From positions 3,614,501 through 3,678,500 of the forward strand of contig JAQFVV010000030.1 in the NCBI GenBank assembly GCA_028023455.1: DNA of 64,000 nt. The letters run 5' to 3'. Numbering within the stretch: position 1 is the stretch's first letter; every line of letters starts with the position of its first letter. Source of the DNA: Epiperipatus broadwayi (lineage: Eukaryota > Onychophora > Udeonychophora > Euonychophora > Peripatidae). Made by a program: the position numbers and the translations under genes. The notes below the pieces were generated by a model. The model was not told where the DNA came from, did no database searches, and was given only the letters and a program-made list of their open reading frames with translations. Shown one piece after another: positions 22,818-33,660 of the stretch.

Positions 22818-23366
22818 GTAATACAAATAAGCCAATAAGCTAATGCACATGCTCTTTGTAAATATCACTATATAAATGAATACTCCCACTTTTTCAAACA
22901 CAAGATAAAGTCTTTGGAAAAGATAGAATGAATTCATCTATCTTTTCGACCCAAGCTTATATGTATGGGCAAATCTTAAGTGTTTGAAAATGAGAGCATG
23001 AAGTTGTTAATTGATCACTTTAAATTACTTTTTTACTACGTGAATGAATGACGTTTTTGAAATTTCTAGAATTTACGATATGTCATTCTTATTAAATTAA
23101 ACATATGTAAATTCTAGAAATTTCAAAAGCGTCATTCATTCACATAGTAAAAAAGTAATTTAAAGTGATCAATTAACAACTTCATGCTCTCATTTTCAAA
23201 CACTTAAGATTTGCCCATACATGTACGCTTGGGTCAAAAAGATAGATGGATTCATTCTATTTTTTCCCAAAGACTTTATCTTGTGTTTGAAAAAGTGGAA
23301 GTATTCATTTACATAGTGACATCTACAAAGCGCATGTGCATTAGCTTATTGGCTTATTTGTATTAC
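22818..23366. mobile_element. Large near-perfect palindrome (fold-back element)
   Basis: The left arm 22,818-23,076 and right arm 23,107-23,366 are reverse complements with only scattered differences, around a 30-base centre. The outer ends read GTAATACAAATAAGCCAATA and its complement. Each arm includes AAATGAATACTCCCACTTTT, GAGCATGAAGTTGTTAATTG and the complementary CATTCATTCAC blocks. A single diverged arm is found at about 30,400-30,590, so it is a dispersed family. No protein is encoded. It could be a fold-back transposon or a head-to-head duplication of a shorter element. Confidence 0.85.
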
Positions 23367-23875
23367 TTATTATTTTAGCAAATTAACTTTTATGTTGTAT
23401 TATATTTGCTTAAATTTCAAATTGTTTCTTAGAAATATAAATTTACAAATGAAAATTTATTTTTTAAAAAAATATTTTAACTTTTAGATATAAAAAAATT
23501 AATAAACTGCCGTACATAATCAGAACAATGATGTTTTATTTTTATTTTTTTTGATAAAATATTAAATAAATAAAATTACATTTATTTTAACTCAATTTCT
23601 AAAATCTGAATAAATTATCATCCAAATTGCATAAAACAGTGAAATTCTACTTTAAAATTCTACTCATAATTATTTTAAAATGACAAAAAATATCTGCTAC
23701 AGTCATTAAGAAGGTATTTCTTATAATGTTTGTTACTGATTTCTTTTGACTTATTTTTTTAAAGTAAATATCTTCAAATAAAATCTTCATTTAATCACAT
23801 GACTCTTACTAAAAAAAATAAATGTTACACAAATATTTTGCATAAATAATCATAAATATATAAACAAACTCAGGC
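23367..23875. other. Anonymous AT-rich spacer
   Basis: Nothing assignable was seen. Confidence 0.5.
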
Positions 23876-23879
23876 TGCT

Positions 23880-24125
23880 ATCAATGTTAGAATGGTTCAA
23901 CACACATGTATACAAAAGAGCACAGAACAAAAATGAAGGCACCTCAGTGTTCTTGCATCACCAAAAGGCATCTAACCACAGATTCAAACCCATCATTGCC
24001 AAGATTATGTGCACTGAAAGAAATTATATTAAAAGGAAAATAAAAGAGGCATATTTCATCATGAATGAACACAATGCCATCAATAGATGAGATAGATGTT
24101 TCACGATCTCAAAGAAATGATTAAG
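23880..24125 (+). pseudogene. Penelope-like element nuclease, C-terminal fragment
   Basis: The frame at 23,884-24,090 continues past a TGA to about 24,120. It matches the last 80 or so residues of the nuclease encoded at 35,846: shared SVF-HHQ, HRF-P, CTERN, IKRKIKEA and NAINR blocks, in the same order. These are the C-terminal parts of a GIY-YIG endonuclease of a Penelope-like element; the GIY-YIG core is missing. The next 100 bases include TTTGCATAGATTTGCATA, like the 3' region of the 36-kb copy. 5'-truncated relic. Confidence 0.75.
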
Positions 24126-24569
24126 TTAAATGATTTGCATAGATTTGCATATAAAACAACTGCAGTGTATCATGAATGATAAAGGCTATTAATGTGGGAG
24201 TTAAAATATCCCAAAAGCACTGAGCCAAATATTGTTGTTGTTGATTAGTTTAATAACATCACCAATTTGTGTTAAAGCACAACATAATCATAAACAAACT
24301 ATGGAAAATACATGTTTTTATTTTTAAAATCTAAACAAAAGCAGAACTCTTTTTAAAAGCTTTCAGGTCATAAAACAAAGAAACTATCTATCCACATCAT
24401 TGATGGCTCCTTTATCCCAGTGTCTGCAATCAAATAAATGCAAACCAGCAAACAAATACTAAAGAGATCCACATAAGAATGAATTGAACCTGGAGATACA
24501 GAATTGTATCCAAAAAGTCTCAAAAACGTCACAGAAAGATTTAAAAGGTTGGTTAAGCTTTAAGTTCTG

Positions 24570-25070
24570 CCTTATCAATTAACATGTATTCAATATATAG
24601 TTAAATCATCTCTAAAATCTACATTTAGATTTTAATATCAAGTCTTTTTTAAAGGGAAACTGAGTTTCTTTATTTAATGTGAGCTCAACTGATCTTTCAA
24701 AAAGAAGATGATATCAGGTTGAGTCAATTTTTTATCAAACATCACCATATATATGACAGTAAATTTCTACAAATTTCTATAGATGTAAATAAATAATGGT
24801 GATGGATTAAATATTTGATGGTTGAATGAATCATATTATAAACTCTTGTTTTGTCAATTAACATTAAGTCAATAAAGGAATCTCTAGTTAAATCACTGTT
24901 AAAATCCACATTCAAATTATGTTCAAATAGAGGATTGCAATGTTATTTAAATGGAAACTCCATTGCTGTGTCTCCGGAACAGTTAATGTCACCAGGTATG
25001 ATTGTTCGAAACATAAGTTATGAAAAAGATCAATTGATTTTTCATCAGGGCATAATGAAACTAGTCTAAC
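24570..25070 (+). repeat. Diverged tandem duplication with a short open frame
   Basis: Segments at about 24,570-24,760 and 24,845-25,045 share TCAATTAACAT, TCAATA-A, AGTTAAATCA, AAAATC-ACATT, GGAAACT and a final ATCA block in order. The second unit has a 72-codon frame at 24,851-25,069 with a protein-like stretch (AVSPEQLMSPGMIVRNISYE). The first unit is interrupted in the corresponding frame. I do not recognise the protein; an old transposon coding fragment is the likeliest source. Confidence 0.4.
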
Positions 25071-25079
25071 CTTACAAGC

Positions 25080-27820
25080 TTTTTACCCATATTAAAAAGA
25101 AAGAAGAAAGGAAATAATATCCAGGTTGGAATTTTTTCTTCTAAAAGTCACAAGCTATTTATTTATTTCATTCTTATTTATAAATAGTAAGAGAATTATT
25201 TTTTTTGCTATAAGAAAAAGAATGTAACTTTTTTGTTGTTTAGATTAATTTATAATAGTAAGTAAAAGTTCCTGGATTTATTACATGTAATCTAGAGTAG
25301 CGATTGTAAAAAAGAAATATTGTGAGAGATGCTAGTTTTTTTTCTTTTAATTTTGGTTTAGAAAGAAAACTTGGGGGAAAAGCTTTTTTGTTTTAAGACA
25401 GTTAGCTATAACATCATCATAATCAAGTATTTTTAATCAACTCAAACATCAAAAACTTTGTTTATCAGCATTCCAGATAATCAAGCTGATTAAAACAACA
25501 GAGCTAACCTGTGAATTATTAACACAGTTAATGTGAAAAACTTTGCAAAACATGAAAATCATATGACAAGATAAAAAAAAAATCTAATTAGTTCACTTGT
25601 GCACTAAATCTAGAATTATGTAACTTCCTGCAGATACCAATTTTAAAGATGTCTTATTTCTACATGTAACATCTATTTGAGAATCTAAAAATAGAAGTTC
25701 GTATCATCGTTCATATTAGTCTATCAGTCTACGATGACTGCATAGTCCAGTCATACCATCATTCTATTCAGAGAACAACTCAAGAAAAGAACATTAAATG
25801 AGATCTTCAATCTTTAAAAACTGTCTTACATATCATTTTTTAAAAAGGTTCAAGCGTATATTTTTATTAATGCATAAAACCAGAATTCTGATGCTGTCAT
25901 AAGATTTATTTATTTTTTATTTAAAATAAAAGGCCTTTATAAAAGAAGAAGAATAATATTTATAGAAAATATTAAATTTAGTATTATTATTCTCTAAATA
26001 ATTTTAACATTTTGTTTTGCCTTTAAATGTGCATTTAAATTTTTTTTCTTAAGATTTGTTTTTTTTTTTTTTATATAAAAAAAAAACGCTAAAGCAAATA
26101 AAATTTAGACTTAATTTCTCATTCAATTATTAAATATTTAATATTTATTATTAACTTTTATATATCTGTTATTGATTTATTTATATTTTGCCAATTTTTA
26201 TTTATGTTATTATAATGAAATTATAATAATTATATGATTGGATGTAAGCATATCGGAGCTCATAAGTTAAATTCAATCTAAATTAAATTAATTGTCTCCA
26301 ATATAAATAAATACATACTTAACTAAAATATATATGTATACTTTATTTTTTATGCTTTGGATTCATCCCAAGTATCATATAAAATGTGTGATTATTGTAA
26401 ATAAATTTTGTTTTATTATATTTATATTATTTTTAAGTCAAGTTGTTTATTTCTCTCTATCTCATTCCAAACCTAGTTAAACATAACTGTCATGTGTTTT
26501 TTTTTGAGCTAGTAGTGGGTAAATAGTGGGGCTAACATTTAAAAAGCTAAAGATAGATTTGAACCTGACTTATAGAAGTTTCTCATTTTAGAGATGGTAT
26601 TTTAATCTGCAGTATGACAGTTATATTTTAAATAAAAAAATAATATCTATAGTAGCAAGGGATAGATTTTCTCTGTATTTAGACATGTTTGATGGAAATG
26701 ATGGTCAGGAAATATGTCTGAAGACTTCTGACCATCATTAGTTAGGATATTAAGTTTAATAATAATCTGCTGTTATACCTAATACCTATTAATCTTATAT
26801 TTTTATAAAGAATTGTATAAATCTAAAAAAAAGAGAGGAAAATTATAGACCCATTTCATTTAGTCTCCTATATATTGTAATACATTTTTGAATAATAAAC
26901 CCTCCAAACTCTGTACATAAATACTTGCAAAGTCTCACAGTATCAATATCAAACTACTAGATAGAAAAACATGAGTCCATTTTTGTCTTTATGCTTTTGT
27001 TCCAAGTATTTATAAGGAAAACAAATTTAGGTCTTTATAATTGTGAAAATAAAATTATTTTTATGTGGATAAAAAAAACAAGACCTAATAAAAATTGACC
27101 TAAGTTCTAATAAAAATTGGCCAAATTCTTATTCTCAAGGCAGTGTTTCTAAGTGCTAATTTTTATAACTTGGAATAGATTAACCTCATCATTAATATGT
27201 AATATTCATATCCTTGGGAATACAATTTGTTATATTTTATTTAGACATTGTTTACATTAAAGATTAATAGAGTTTTTTTTACAGCTATCAATGTCTAAAT
27301 ATATTTCCTTATAAATTCTTAGGCTACAAGCAAAAGTAGATTCATTTTCCTTCTTAGAAGATAAACATTAATCTTTAATTCTCATATTCATTGAGAATCA
27401 TTGAGTGTTTTTCTCAGAAAAAGTATGATTAGTTCCACTGCTTTGGATAATTATTTTACTCTTATCATAACTAGTATTAGCATAAGATTTTTTATAATAA
27501 ATTCTGTGGTAAAGCTTTTATTGATTTTTTTTAATTGGAAAAAAATCTGAAAAGATCAATCATTTATGGACAGTCTGCAAATATCAATAGTCTTTACTCT
27601 ATTGTTCTTGAGGGAAAGATTGTTTTTAAGAGCATTTCTTCCTTCTGGTCTCCTTTTCACAAAAGTTTTTGGAATAAAAAAATATATGATATTTTGCTTG
27701 TTTATTAAATATTTCTGATTATTTTTACACACTAATTAGTTGATAAATATTTAAAATAAAAATAATGCACATATTCAATTTAATTTTATTAATTTATGTT
27801 TTATTTTTAAGCCAATAAAC
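25080..27820. other. Anonymous AT-rich spacer
   Basis: No gene or classified repeat was recognised in about 2.7 kb. A short run near 26,690-26,745 has complementary copies of a CTGACCATCAT block (hairpin). T homopolymer near 26,059-26,072. Confidence 0.5.
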
Positions 27821-27827
27821 ATCACAT

Positions 27828-28127
27828 GATCACCATTTCTTATGCTTGTTTATAACTGTTATTAAAACAGGTAAAACTCTCTCTATATATATTTTCACTC
27901 AATGCAAGCCAGAGTAATCAATGGTTGCCAGAAGGATTGTGCATAAAATTCCCATTTAGTGCCTACTCATCCAATATCCCCAGACTAGTTTCTAGCTTGT
28001 GGCCTTCATCAGTGAGGAGCCTTGGATCTGAGAGCACCTCACCTAATGCACAAGCCTTCTGGCATCCATTGATTACTCTGGCTTGCACTGAGTGGCAATA
28101 TGTATATAGAGAGGTTTTCCTGTTTTA
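27828..28127 (-). mobile_element. Family C element with hammerhead, fullest copy (copy 4)
   Basis: The left end CATGATCACCATTTCTTATG leads into ATTAAAACAGGTAAAACTCT and TGCAAGCCAGAGTAATCAAT. The interior carries the hammerhead on the minus strand at 27,977-28,018. The right end, from about 28,057, repeats the left-end sequence in inverse orientation, closing with TTTTCCTGTTTTA. The 71-codon frame across it is only a by-product. Same family as copies at 3.3, 9.7, 14.0 and 33.7 kb. Confidence 0.75.
27977..28018 (-). ncRNA. Candidate minimal type I hammerhead ribozyme, best copy
   Basis: On the minus strand, helix I strand UCCUCA (28,018-28,013) is followed by the canonical core CUGAUGA (28,012-28,006). 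Stem II is GGC with GCU around loop CACAA, then GAAA (27,992-27,989). A tiny helix III has loop UA, the cleavage triplet is GUC (27,985-27,983), and the second helix I strand is UGGGGA (27,982-27,977). All invariant positions of the family are present and the cleavage triplet is the preferred GUC. The position and fold match the copy at 3391. The weak points are the A-A opposition at the base of stem II and the two-pair helix III. Confidence 0.65.
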
Positions 28128-28129
28128 TT

Positions 28130-29360
28130 TTTATAAATAAAAATTAATAAACTTGATCTTAATATTAACAATAAAAATCATGGGATAAGTCTGACCCTAC
28201 TTTATGTGAAACTCATTGCATAACATCAGTACTTATCAAAATTGGCATGGGAGTAAATTTTTTTAAATATTTTAATAATTATAAAGCAAACATGGGTTTT
28301 AAAGCAGAATTCAAGAGATGTATTAAAAATTCATATTTCTTCATTCACATTAAAAAAACTTAATATAAAAAAAATAACTCATTTTCTGAAAGGGGTGTTT
28401 ATATTAATATTATTGGTGATGTTTACATCCTTTGTTCTTATTTACAATTCAGTTTTTAAATATTTATAATGTTCAAGTATGATTTTTTAGAATATTATTT
28501 ATGTATAAAATTTAAAAAAATAAGTTGAATTTATTGAGTTTTAGTATAAAATAAATATTTAATACAGAAGTAAAAGGTTGAGCATTTCCAAAAACTATAG
28601 CCAGCTATAATGATAGAAAATGACAGAATGCCAAAAGATTAACACTGTGAGACATTACACATTATTTATGTTTGGCATTTATGTACATACATCTATAATC
28701 CACTTGAAGTGGACCATTATGCAAGGATTCGCTGTAGCAATCATCATCAATTTGCACCTACTATTTTGATTTGCAATTGATAATTTGCTATAATGATCAG
28801 GGGAAAAAATGAATTTTTTTAAATGCCATTATGAAAATTGTGTTCATTTTTTAAGATGTATGATATCATAAAAGAGTGACTTTATATCATCCAAAAGAAA
28901 AATAGTAACATTTATGCTAAAAATTTACAATAGAGTTTATTCATTAACACATAGTAAAGTATACAACATTATAGTATACAGTATTTTAATAATAAAATTA
29001 AAATAAGATCACTGTGCAGTATCTTATTTAATTTTCATTTCATGTTCTTGCAAGACAATCAATATATTCTTTAATGACATATCCAAAATAAAGTTCAATG
29101 GGTACAAAAGTAAAATAAATAACCCTTATTCAGTAAAATAAATAATCAAAAGTCTATTTTGATGACTTACAACCATCAGATGTATTAATATTATATTTTA
29201 AAATGTGCACATTAGCTTAAAAACTATAGAATTGCTGATTTTTATGGATTAAAATTTTTATTAATAGTATTTTACTTGCAGCAAAAAATATGATCATTGT
29301 ACTTGTATGGTTATAATTATTTATTAAGTGCACAGGAAGTAAATGTAAATACTTTTAAGA
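28130..29360. other. Anonymous AT-rich spacer
   Basis: Nothing assignable. A patch at 29,310-29,345 (ATTTATTAAGTGCACAGGAA) recurs at 30,670-30,700. Confidence 0.5.
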
Positions 29361-29361
29361 C

Positions 29362-30150
29362 AGGCTTTAACCTTTGCCCTGGTAATTAATTTTATTGGCT
29401 GAGTGAGGTAAAACTCTAAACTTTTAATTAGTCAACTCACAAACTCAGCTATAAAAATATATTCATCTTTTAATATTATATTCACTTCAGTTTCATTTGC
29501 AAAAAGTATATTAATAATTTATCAGAAATAAACAAAAGTTTTTTCAAAAATAAATTTTTATTTATAATTATAAAAATATTCCATAGCAGAAAAAATTAAA
29601 AAAATGATCATAGCAAAATTACACGTCATGTAAACGTCATTGATGTCCCTCCTAAATTTACATATTATAAAAGTTACGAATTTTTTAGTAAAATTTTAGC
29701 ATTTTTCTAAAAATAATTATATTTTCAGCATATTTTACCAAAATATATTATAATATGTAAATAAATACCAGAAAAATATTCTAAAATGTTAATTTTTGTT
29801 TGAAAATCAAATAAACAGCTTTGGGAAATTTAAAATTTTGACAGAATGTCAAAATTATTGCTATTCACTGTTTTTTTTTTTCAATTTGCATTCATGTAAA
29901 GTATACAATTTTTTAATAAAATCTAACAATTTTTGTAAAATAACTATATTTTCAGCATATTTTATGAAAATAATTTATAATATGTACGAAAAATAATAAA
30001 AAAAAAACACTTTAAAACATGTATTTTCATTTTCAGCAGTGAAAATTATTTACTGGCGATCTTTTTTGACCACAGCCTTATATTTATTGATTTTTTACTT
30101 CTAAAATAATTCAAGAGAGGTCAGCATCTTACGAGACTTTTTCTAAGCTT
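29362..30150 (+). repeat. LINE 5' module shared by three loci (copy 1)
   Basis: Starts TTAACCTTTGCCCTGGTAAT and includes ATTTTATTGGCTGAGTGAGG, TCAACTCACAAACTCAG, AAAAAGTATATTAATAATTT and TTCAAAAATAAATTTTTATT. It ends in ACTTCTAAAATAATTCAAGA and a GCATCTTACGAGAC block. The same ordered blocks occur on the minus strand at 43,490-42,840 and on the plus strand at 55,085-55,735. In those two places the module lies 5' of LINE coding sequence; here no LINE reading frame follows. Confidence 0.7.
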
Positions 30151-30244
30151 TCAAACAAGCATAAAAATAGTACCATAACTCAAAAAGTGGCCAATTTCAA
30201 GCAACTTAAAGCCGTTGGCATGGATTAGTGTACAGAGCTCAGTA

Positions 30245-30745
30245 AGAGTTAACCTGCATCAAATGTACCTTGAAATTTTTAATAGTCAAGCAATATCTGT
30301 ATTTTTCCGATAGAAGGACCTCTCAAACCATGACACAAGATAGGAACTTTTACAAAGATAAGAGTGGCCCTCTTATCTTTAACCTAACTTTTGACTTATA
30401 TAGGCCAATCTGAAGCATCTTGATTTGGGAGCATGAAGCTGTTGTTTTCTCCACTGTTGACATACATTCTTTTTATTCCTGCATAAATACTATATCTTGG
30501 ATTGAAGAGGAGAGTATTCATTTATTTAACACTCTCAAAAGGCACGTGCTCAATTAGCTTGAAAGGCTGATATTGGAATGAAATTAACATTCACGAAATC
30601 TTGCGATTTACAATGAGTTAATATTATGATCTTTACACTGGAAATATATAAATTATTGTAGAGTTATAATTATTTATTAAGTACACAGGAAGTATATTGC
30701 TTGACTATTATAAATTTCAAGGTGCATTTGATACAGGTTAACACC
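30245..30745. mobile_element. Inverted-repeat-bounded element related to the 22.8-kb palindrome
   Basis: The ends 30,245-30,297 and 30,690-30,745 are inverted copies: GTTAACCTGCATCAAATGTA at the left, the complement at the right, with CTTGAAATTT and GTCAAGCAATAT blocks. The interior at about 30,400-30,590 matches one arm of the 22,818-23,366 palindrome (GAGCATGAAG, GTATTCATTTA, CACGTGCTCAATTAGCTTGA). The middle also has a small hairpin (GATAAGAG...CTCTTATC at 30,357-30,381). Non-coding. Confidence 0.55.
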
Positions 30746-30914
30746 TGTCTTAAAAGATCATTGTAATTGTAAACTTTAGTTACCATTATTGCTAGTTATT
30801 TTGAGAAAAAAAAATTTAGTGCATTATGAAGTTAAATGATCAAAGTTACTAAATATTCACAAAATAGCAATTACTGTACAGTATTTGCTTAATTTTAGAT
30901 CATAATATAATTTG

Positions 30915-31210
30915 TTTCAGGTATGTACAAGCTAAAGGAGACATTATAGCAACAGAAAAAATACAATACTCAAAAAAGAAGTACAAATTTTATTCAGCAT
31001 AAAACAAAATAAATTTTAATTATACACTTATACTATTAATAATTATTTTAAATTGTGTACTATATTATCTAAAATAGTCAAAAACTTTTCAGTCAAATTA
31101 CAACTGCTACTATTGCAAAGCTAAAGTATTTTCAGTAAAAATAAAAAATGAGAAGGGGGGATGGTTTAATCAATTATGCAATTAATAATCAACTTTTATG
31201 TGTTTAAAAG
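30915..31210. repeat. Direct repeat flanking the Penelope pair, left copy
   Basis: Shares TTTCAGGTAT, TACAAATTTTATTCAGCATA, ATTAATAATTA, TTTTAAATTG, TAAAATA and GAAGGGGGGATG-like blocks with 33,272-33,600 in the same order. The two diverged copies flank the Penelope-like inverted pair, so the pair sits inside an older duplicated segment or repeat. Confidence 0.5.
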
Positions 31211-31505
31211 TTATTAAATCTAAGTTAAAAATAATATTTACTTGTCAGATTTTAAACCACAATCTCAGAATTTGTTTCAGATATATTAAAAATTAACTGT
31301 GATAAAACACAGTTGCTGAAGCTTTAAACATAAAATTATAACAATAAAGCTGAGCACTTTCGGGGGACTTAAGCCTCCATAATCATAGCTCAATACAAAA
31401 TAAATACAAAATATAAACACTTATTCGCAAGCAAAATGCGTATCTCAAATAAAATGTAAACTAAATCTAAATAAATAAATAAAAAACAATATAAATAAAT
31501 AAATA

Positions 31506-32543
31506 TTATAACGTCCATATTTTAGAAATATTAAAACAAGAATCCTTTCTATTAATAGCATTGGGATTACCAGTTATAAAACAAGCTTCTTTAATCTTAC
31601 GCTCATTCTTCTCTGTACACACTAATTTTGCCTCTACTGGTTGACATAAGTGTCCAGCCTTATTTTCATGTTCCACAAACACTGAATTTCCCAAAAATTT
31701 AGTTTTAGTATGCTGATATAAATATTTATGCTGTGAAACTCTATTTAAAATATTGGTTTTAGTTTCACCATGATAAATAGAACCACAATCTTTAGGAGGA
31801 CAAGAAACACTATAAACCACATGCTGAGTTAAATTAGATTCAATTTTAAATTTTGAATTGTTAATCAATCTATTCGTATTTGGAGGTAAATGAAAAATTA
31901 CTTGAAAATCTGGAGATAACTTATAAATTAACTGTTTTGCAACAGAATGAATAAATGGTAAAACTATACGAGGTTTTTCAATCTTGTCAGGTTTAAACTG
32001 CAAATTATGTAAAAATTTTACAACTCTATTGTTGATAATTGAATGTTTATTTCCAAGTTTGACTAAGCCCTCAATAAAACAAATAAGATTTTCTTTCCTA
32101 TGTGCCTCAAATTTGCAAAGATGGTGGTTTCTATATAAAAATGAATTCAAAGATGCCAACTTGTGCACTTGAGTAGAGTATGAATGCGGATGAATTAAAC
32201 CCCTAACTTCAATAGGTTTCACAAACATATGGTAGTCCAAATGATCCTCTGTTCTATGCACAATAATATCTAAATATTTCACTTCCTGTAATGCATCTTC
32301 CCAATTTATCATAAGATTTAAACTGGTAGCCTCATGAATACTACTTTGAATCTCCAAAATGATATTTTCAGGAGCCACAATAAATATATCATCTACATAT
32401 GTAGTGTAGATAATATCTGGTACAGAGTTAATAAATGTAGGAATAATACTACGCTCAAAATGGTCTAAAAATGGACATAAACGTTCAATTATCAACAATA
32501 GAGCTGTAAAATTTTTACATAATTTGCAGTTTAAACCTGACAA
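31506..32543 (-). CDS. Penelope-like RT/GIY-YIG endonuclease, 5'-truncated
   Basis: The 345-codon frame encodes the end of a Penelope-type reverse transcriptase followed by its endonuclease. YVDD (residues 49-52) is the RT active site. Residues 85-200 form the thumb/linker region, with LDIIVHR and the later PFIH-A-L and PPNTNRLINN blocks. CPPKDCGSIYHGETK (248-262) is the Cys-bearing GIY-YIG start, where the second half of the motif reads IYHGET. CTEKN and KIKEACFI (309-323) and NAINRKDSCF (328-337) complete the nuclease. Roughly the first 22 codons are antisense of the neighbouring inverted copy, so the apparent start is not the native one. Compared with the plus-strand copy, a few bases are lost near 31,600 (CTEKNERKIKEA). 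The RT fingers and palm A motif are missing, so it cannot be autonomous. Confidence 0.85.
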   Translation of the reverse strand: MSGLNCKLCKNFTALLLIIERLCPFLDHFERSIIPTFINSVPDIIYTTYVDDIFIVAPENIILEIQSSIHEATSLNLMINWEDALQEVKYLDIIVHRTEDHLDYHMFVKPIEVRGLIHPHSYSTQVHKLASLNSFLYRNHHLCKFEAHRKENLICFIEGLVKLGNKHSIINNRVVKFLHNLQFKPDKIEKPRIVLPFIHSVAKQLIYKLSPDFQVIFHLPPNTNRLINNSKFKIESNLTQHVVYSVSCPPKDCGSIYHGETKTNILNRVSQHKYLYQHTKTKFLGNSVFVEHENKAGHLCQPVEAKLVCTEKNERKIKEACFITGNPNAINRKDSCFNISKIWTL

Positions 32544-33027
32544 GATTGAAAAACCTCGTATAGTTTTACCATTTATTCATTTTGTTGCAAAACAGTTAAT
32601 TAATAAGTTATCTCCAGATTTTCAAGTAATTTTTCATTCATCTCCAAATACGAATAGATTGATTAACAATTCAAAATTTAAAATTGAATCTAATTTAACT
32701 CAGCATGTGGTTTATAGTGTTTCTTGTCCTCATAAAGATTGTGGTTCTATTTATTATGGTGAAACTAAAACCAATATTTTAAATAGAGTTTCACAGCATA
32801 AATATTTATATCATCGTACTAAAACTAAATTTTTGGGAAATTCAGTGTTTGTAGAACATGAAAATAAGGCTGGACACTTATGTCAACCAGTAGAAGCAAA
32901 ATTAGTGTGTACGGAGAAGAATGACGTAAAGCGTAAGGTTAAAGAAGCTTGTTTTATAGCTGGTAATCCCAATGCTATTAATAAAAAGGATTCTTGTTTT
33001 AATATTTCTAAAATATGGACGTTATAA
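32477..33027 (+). CDS. Penelope-like GIY-YIG endonuclease fragment
   Basis: The frame is open across the right arm; the first methionine is at 32,524, giving 167 codons, and the frame itself extends upstream to the arm boundary. It encodes the linker (PFIHFVAKQL, PNTNRLINN), the GIY-YIG region (CPHKDCGSIYYGETK, closer to the GIYxGET consensus than the minus copy), CTEKNDVKRKVKEACF and the C-terminal NAINKKDSCF...IW block. It lacks all of the reverse transcriptase. The nuclease would nick target DNA to prime reverse transcription. The lack of stops suggests a fairly recent insertion, but it is a fragment with no promoter seen. Confidence 0.82.
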
Positions 33028-33271
33028 TATTTATTTATTTATATTGTATTTTATTTATTTATTTAGATTTAGTTTACATTTTATTTGAGATACGCATTTT
33101 GCTTGTGAATAAGTGTTTATATTTTGTATTGAGCTATGATTATGGAGGCTTAAGTCCCCCAAAAGTGCTCAGCTTTATTGTTATAATTTTATGTTTAAAG
33201 CTTCAGCAACTGTGTTTTATCACAGTTAATTTTTAATTTATTGATTTTTGTTGAAGTATATACATACATTC

Positions 33272-33600
33272 TTTTCAGGTATATCCAAGATAACAGCATT
33301 ATCACAAATTTGAAAAATTATAGTACCAAAGAAAAAAATACAAATTTTATTCAGCATAAAAATAAAAATAAATTTTGCTCATTATTATTAATAATTAATT
33401 TTAAATTGGGGATTGTGTATGTGTTAGCTAAAATATTCAATCAGGCAATTTTTAATTAAAACATGTATGGACACTAATTCCAGTCAAATCAAAATTACTG
33501 TACTCATAAACTTATTTTTAGTAAAAAAAAGAAAAAGGAAGAAGGGAGATGATTTCATGTATTATATATTTAATAATAAATTTTGTATGATGAAATGGAA
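33272..33600. repeat. Direct repeat flanking the Penelope pair, right copy
   Basis: Diverged partner of 30,915-31,210; see that entry for the shared blocks. The 72-codon frame at 33,241-33,459 lies partly inside it and has no recognisable motif. Confidence 0.5.
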
Positions 33601-33660
33601 GACGTTTTATGTTTTTAATTTTTATTTAAATGTCCTGTAGTTCTACTATTACAATGTACT

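Larger units (their letters stand above)
31285..33237. mobile_element. Two head-to-head copies of a Penelope-like element
   Basis: Left arm 31,285-32,050 (element on the minus strand) and right arm 32,477-33,237 (plus strand) are reverse complements over about 760 bp. Both arms contain the GIY-YIG nuclease part and the 3' region with the same outer end (ATTAAAAATTAACTGTGATA and complement). The 426-bp centre belongs only to the left copy and carries the reverse-transcriptase YVDD block. Both copies are 5'-truncated. The inverted pairing resembles the head-to-head or tail-to-tail arrangements described for Penelope-like elements. Confidence 0.85.

Noticed and set aside
31984-32172. Plus-strand 62-codon frame
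   Set aside because: Antisense of the Penelope-like frame. Its start mirrors the inverted partner.
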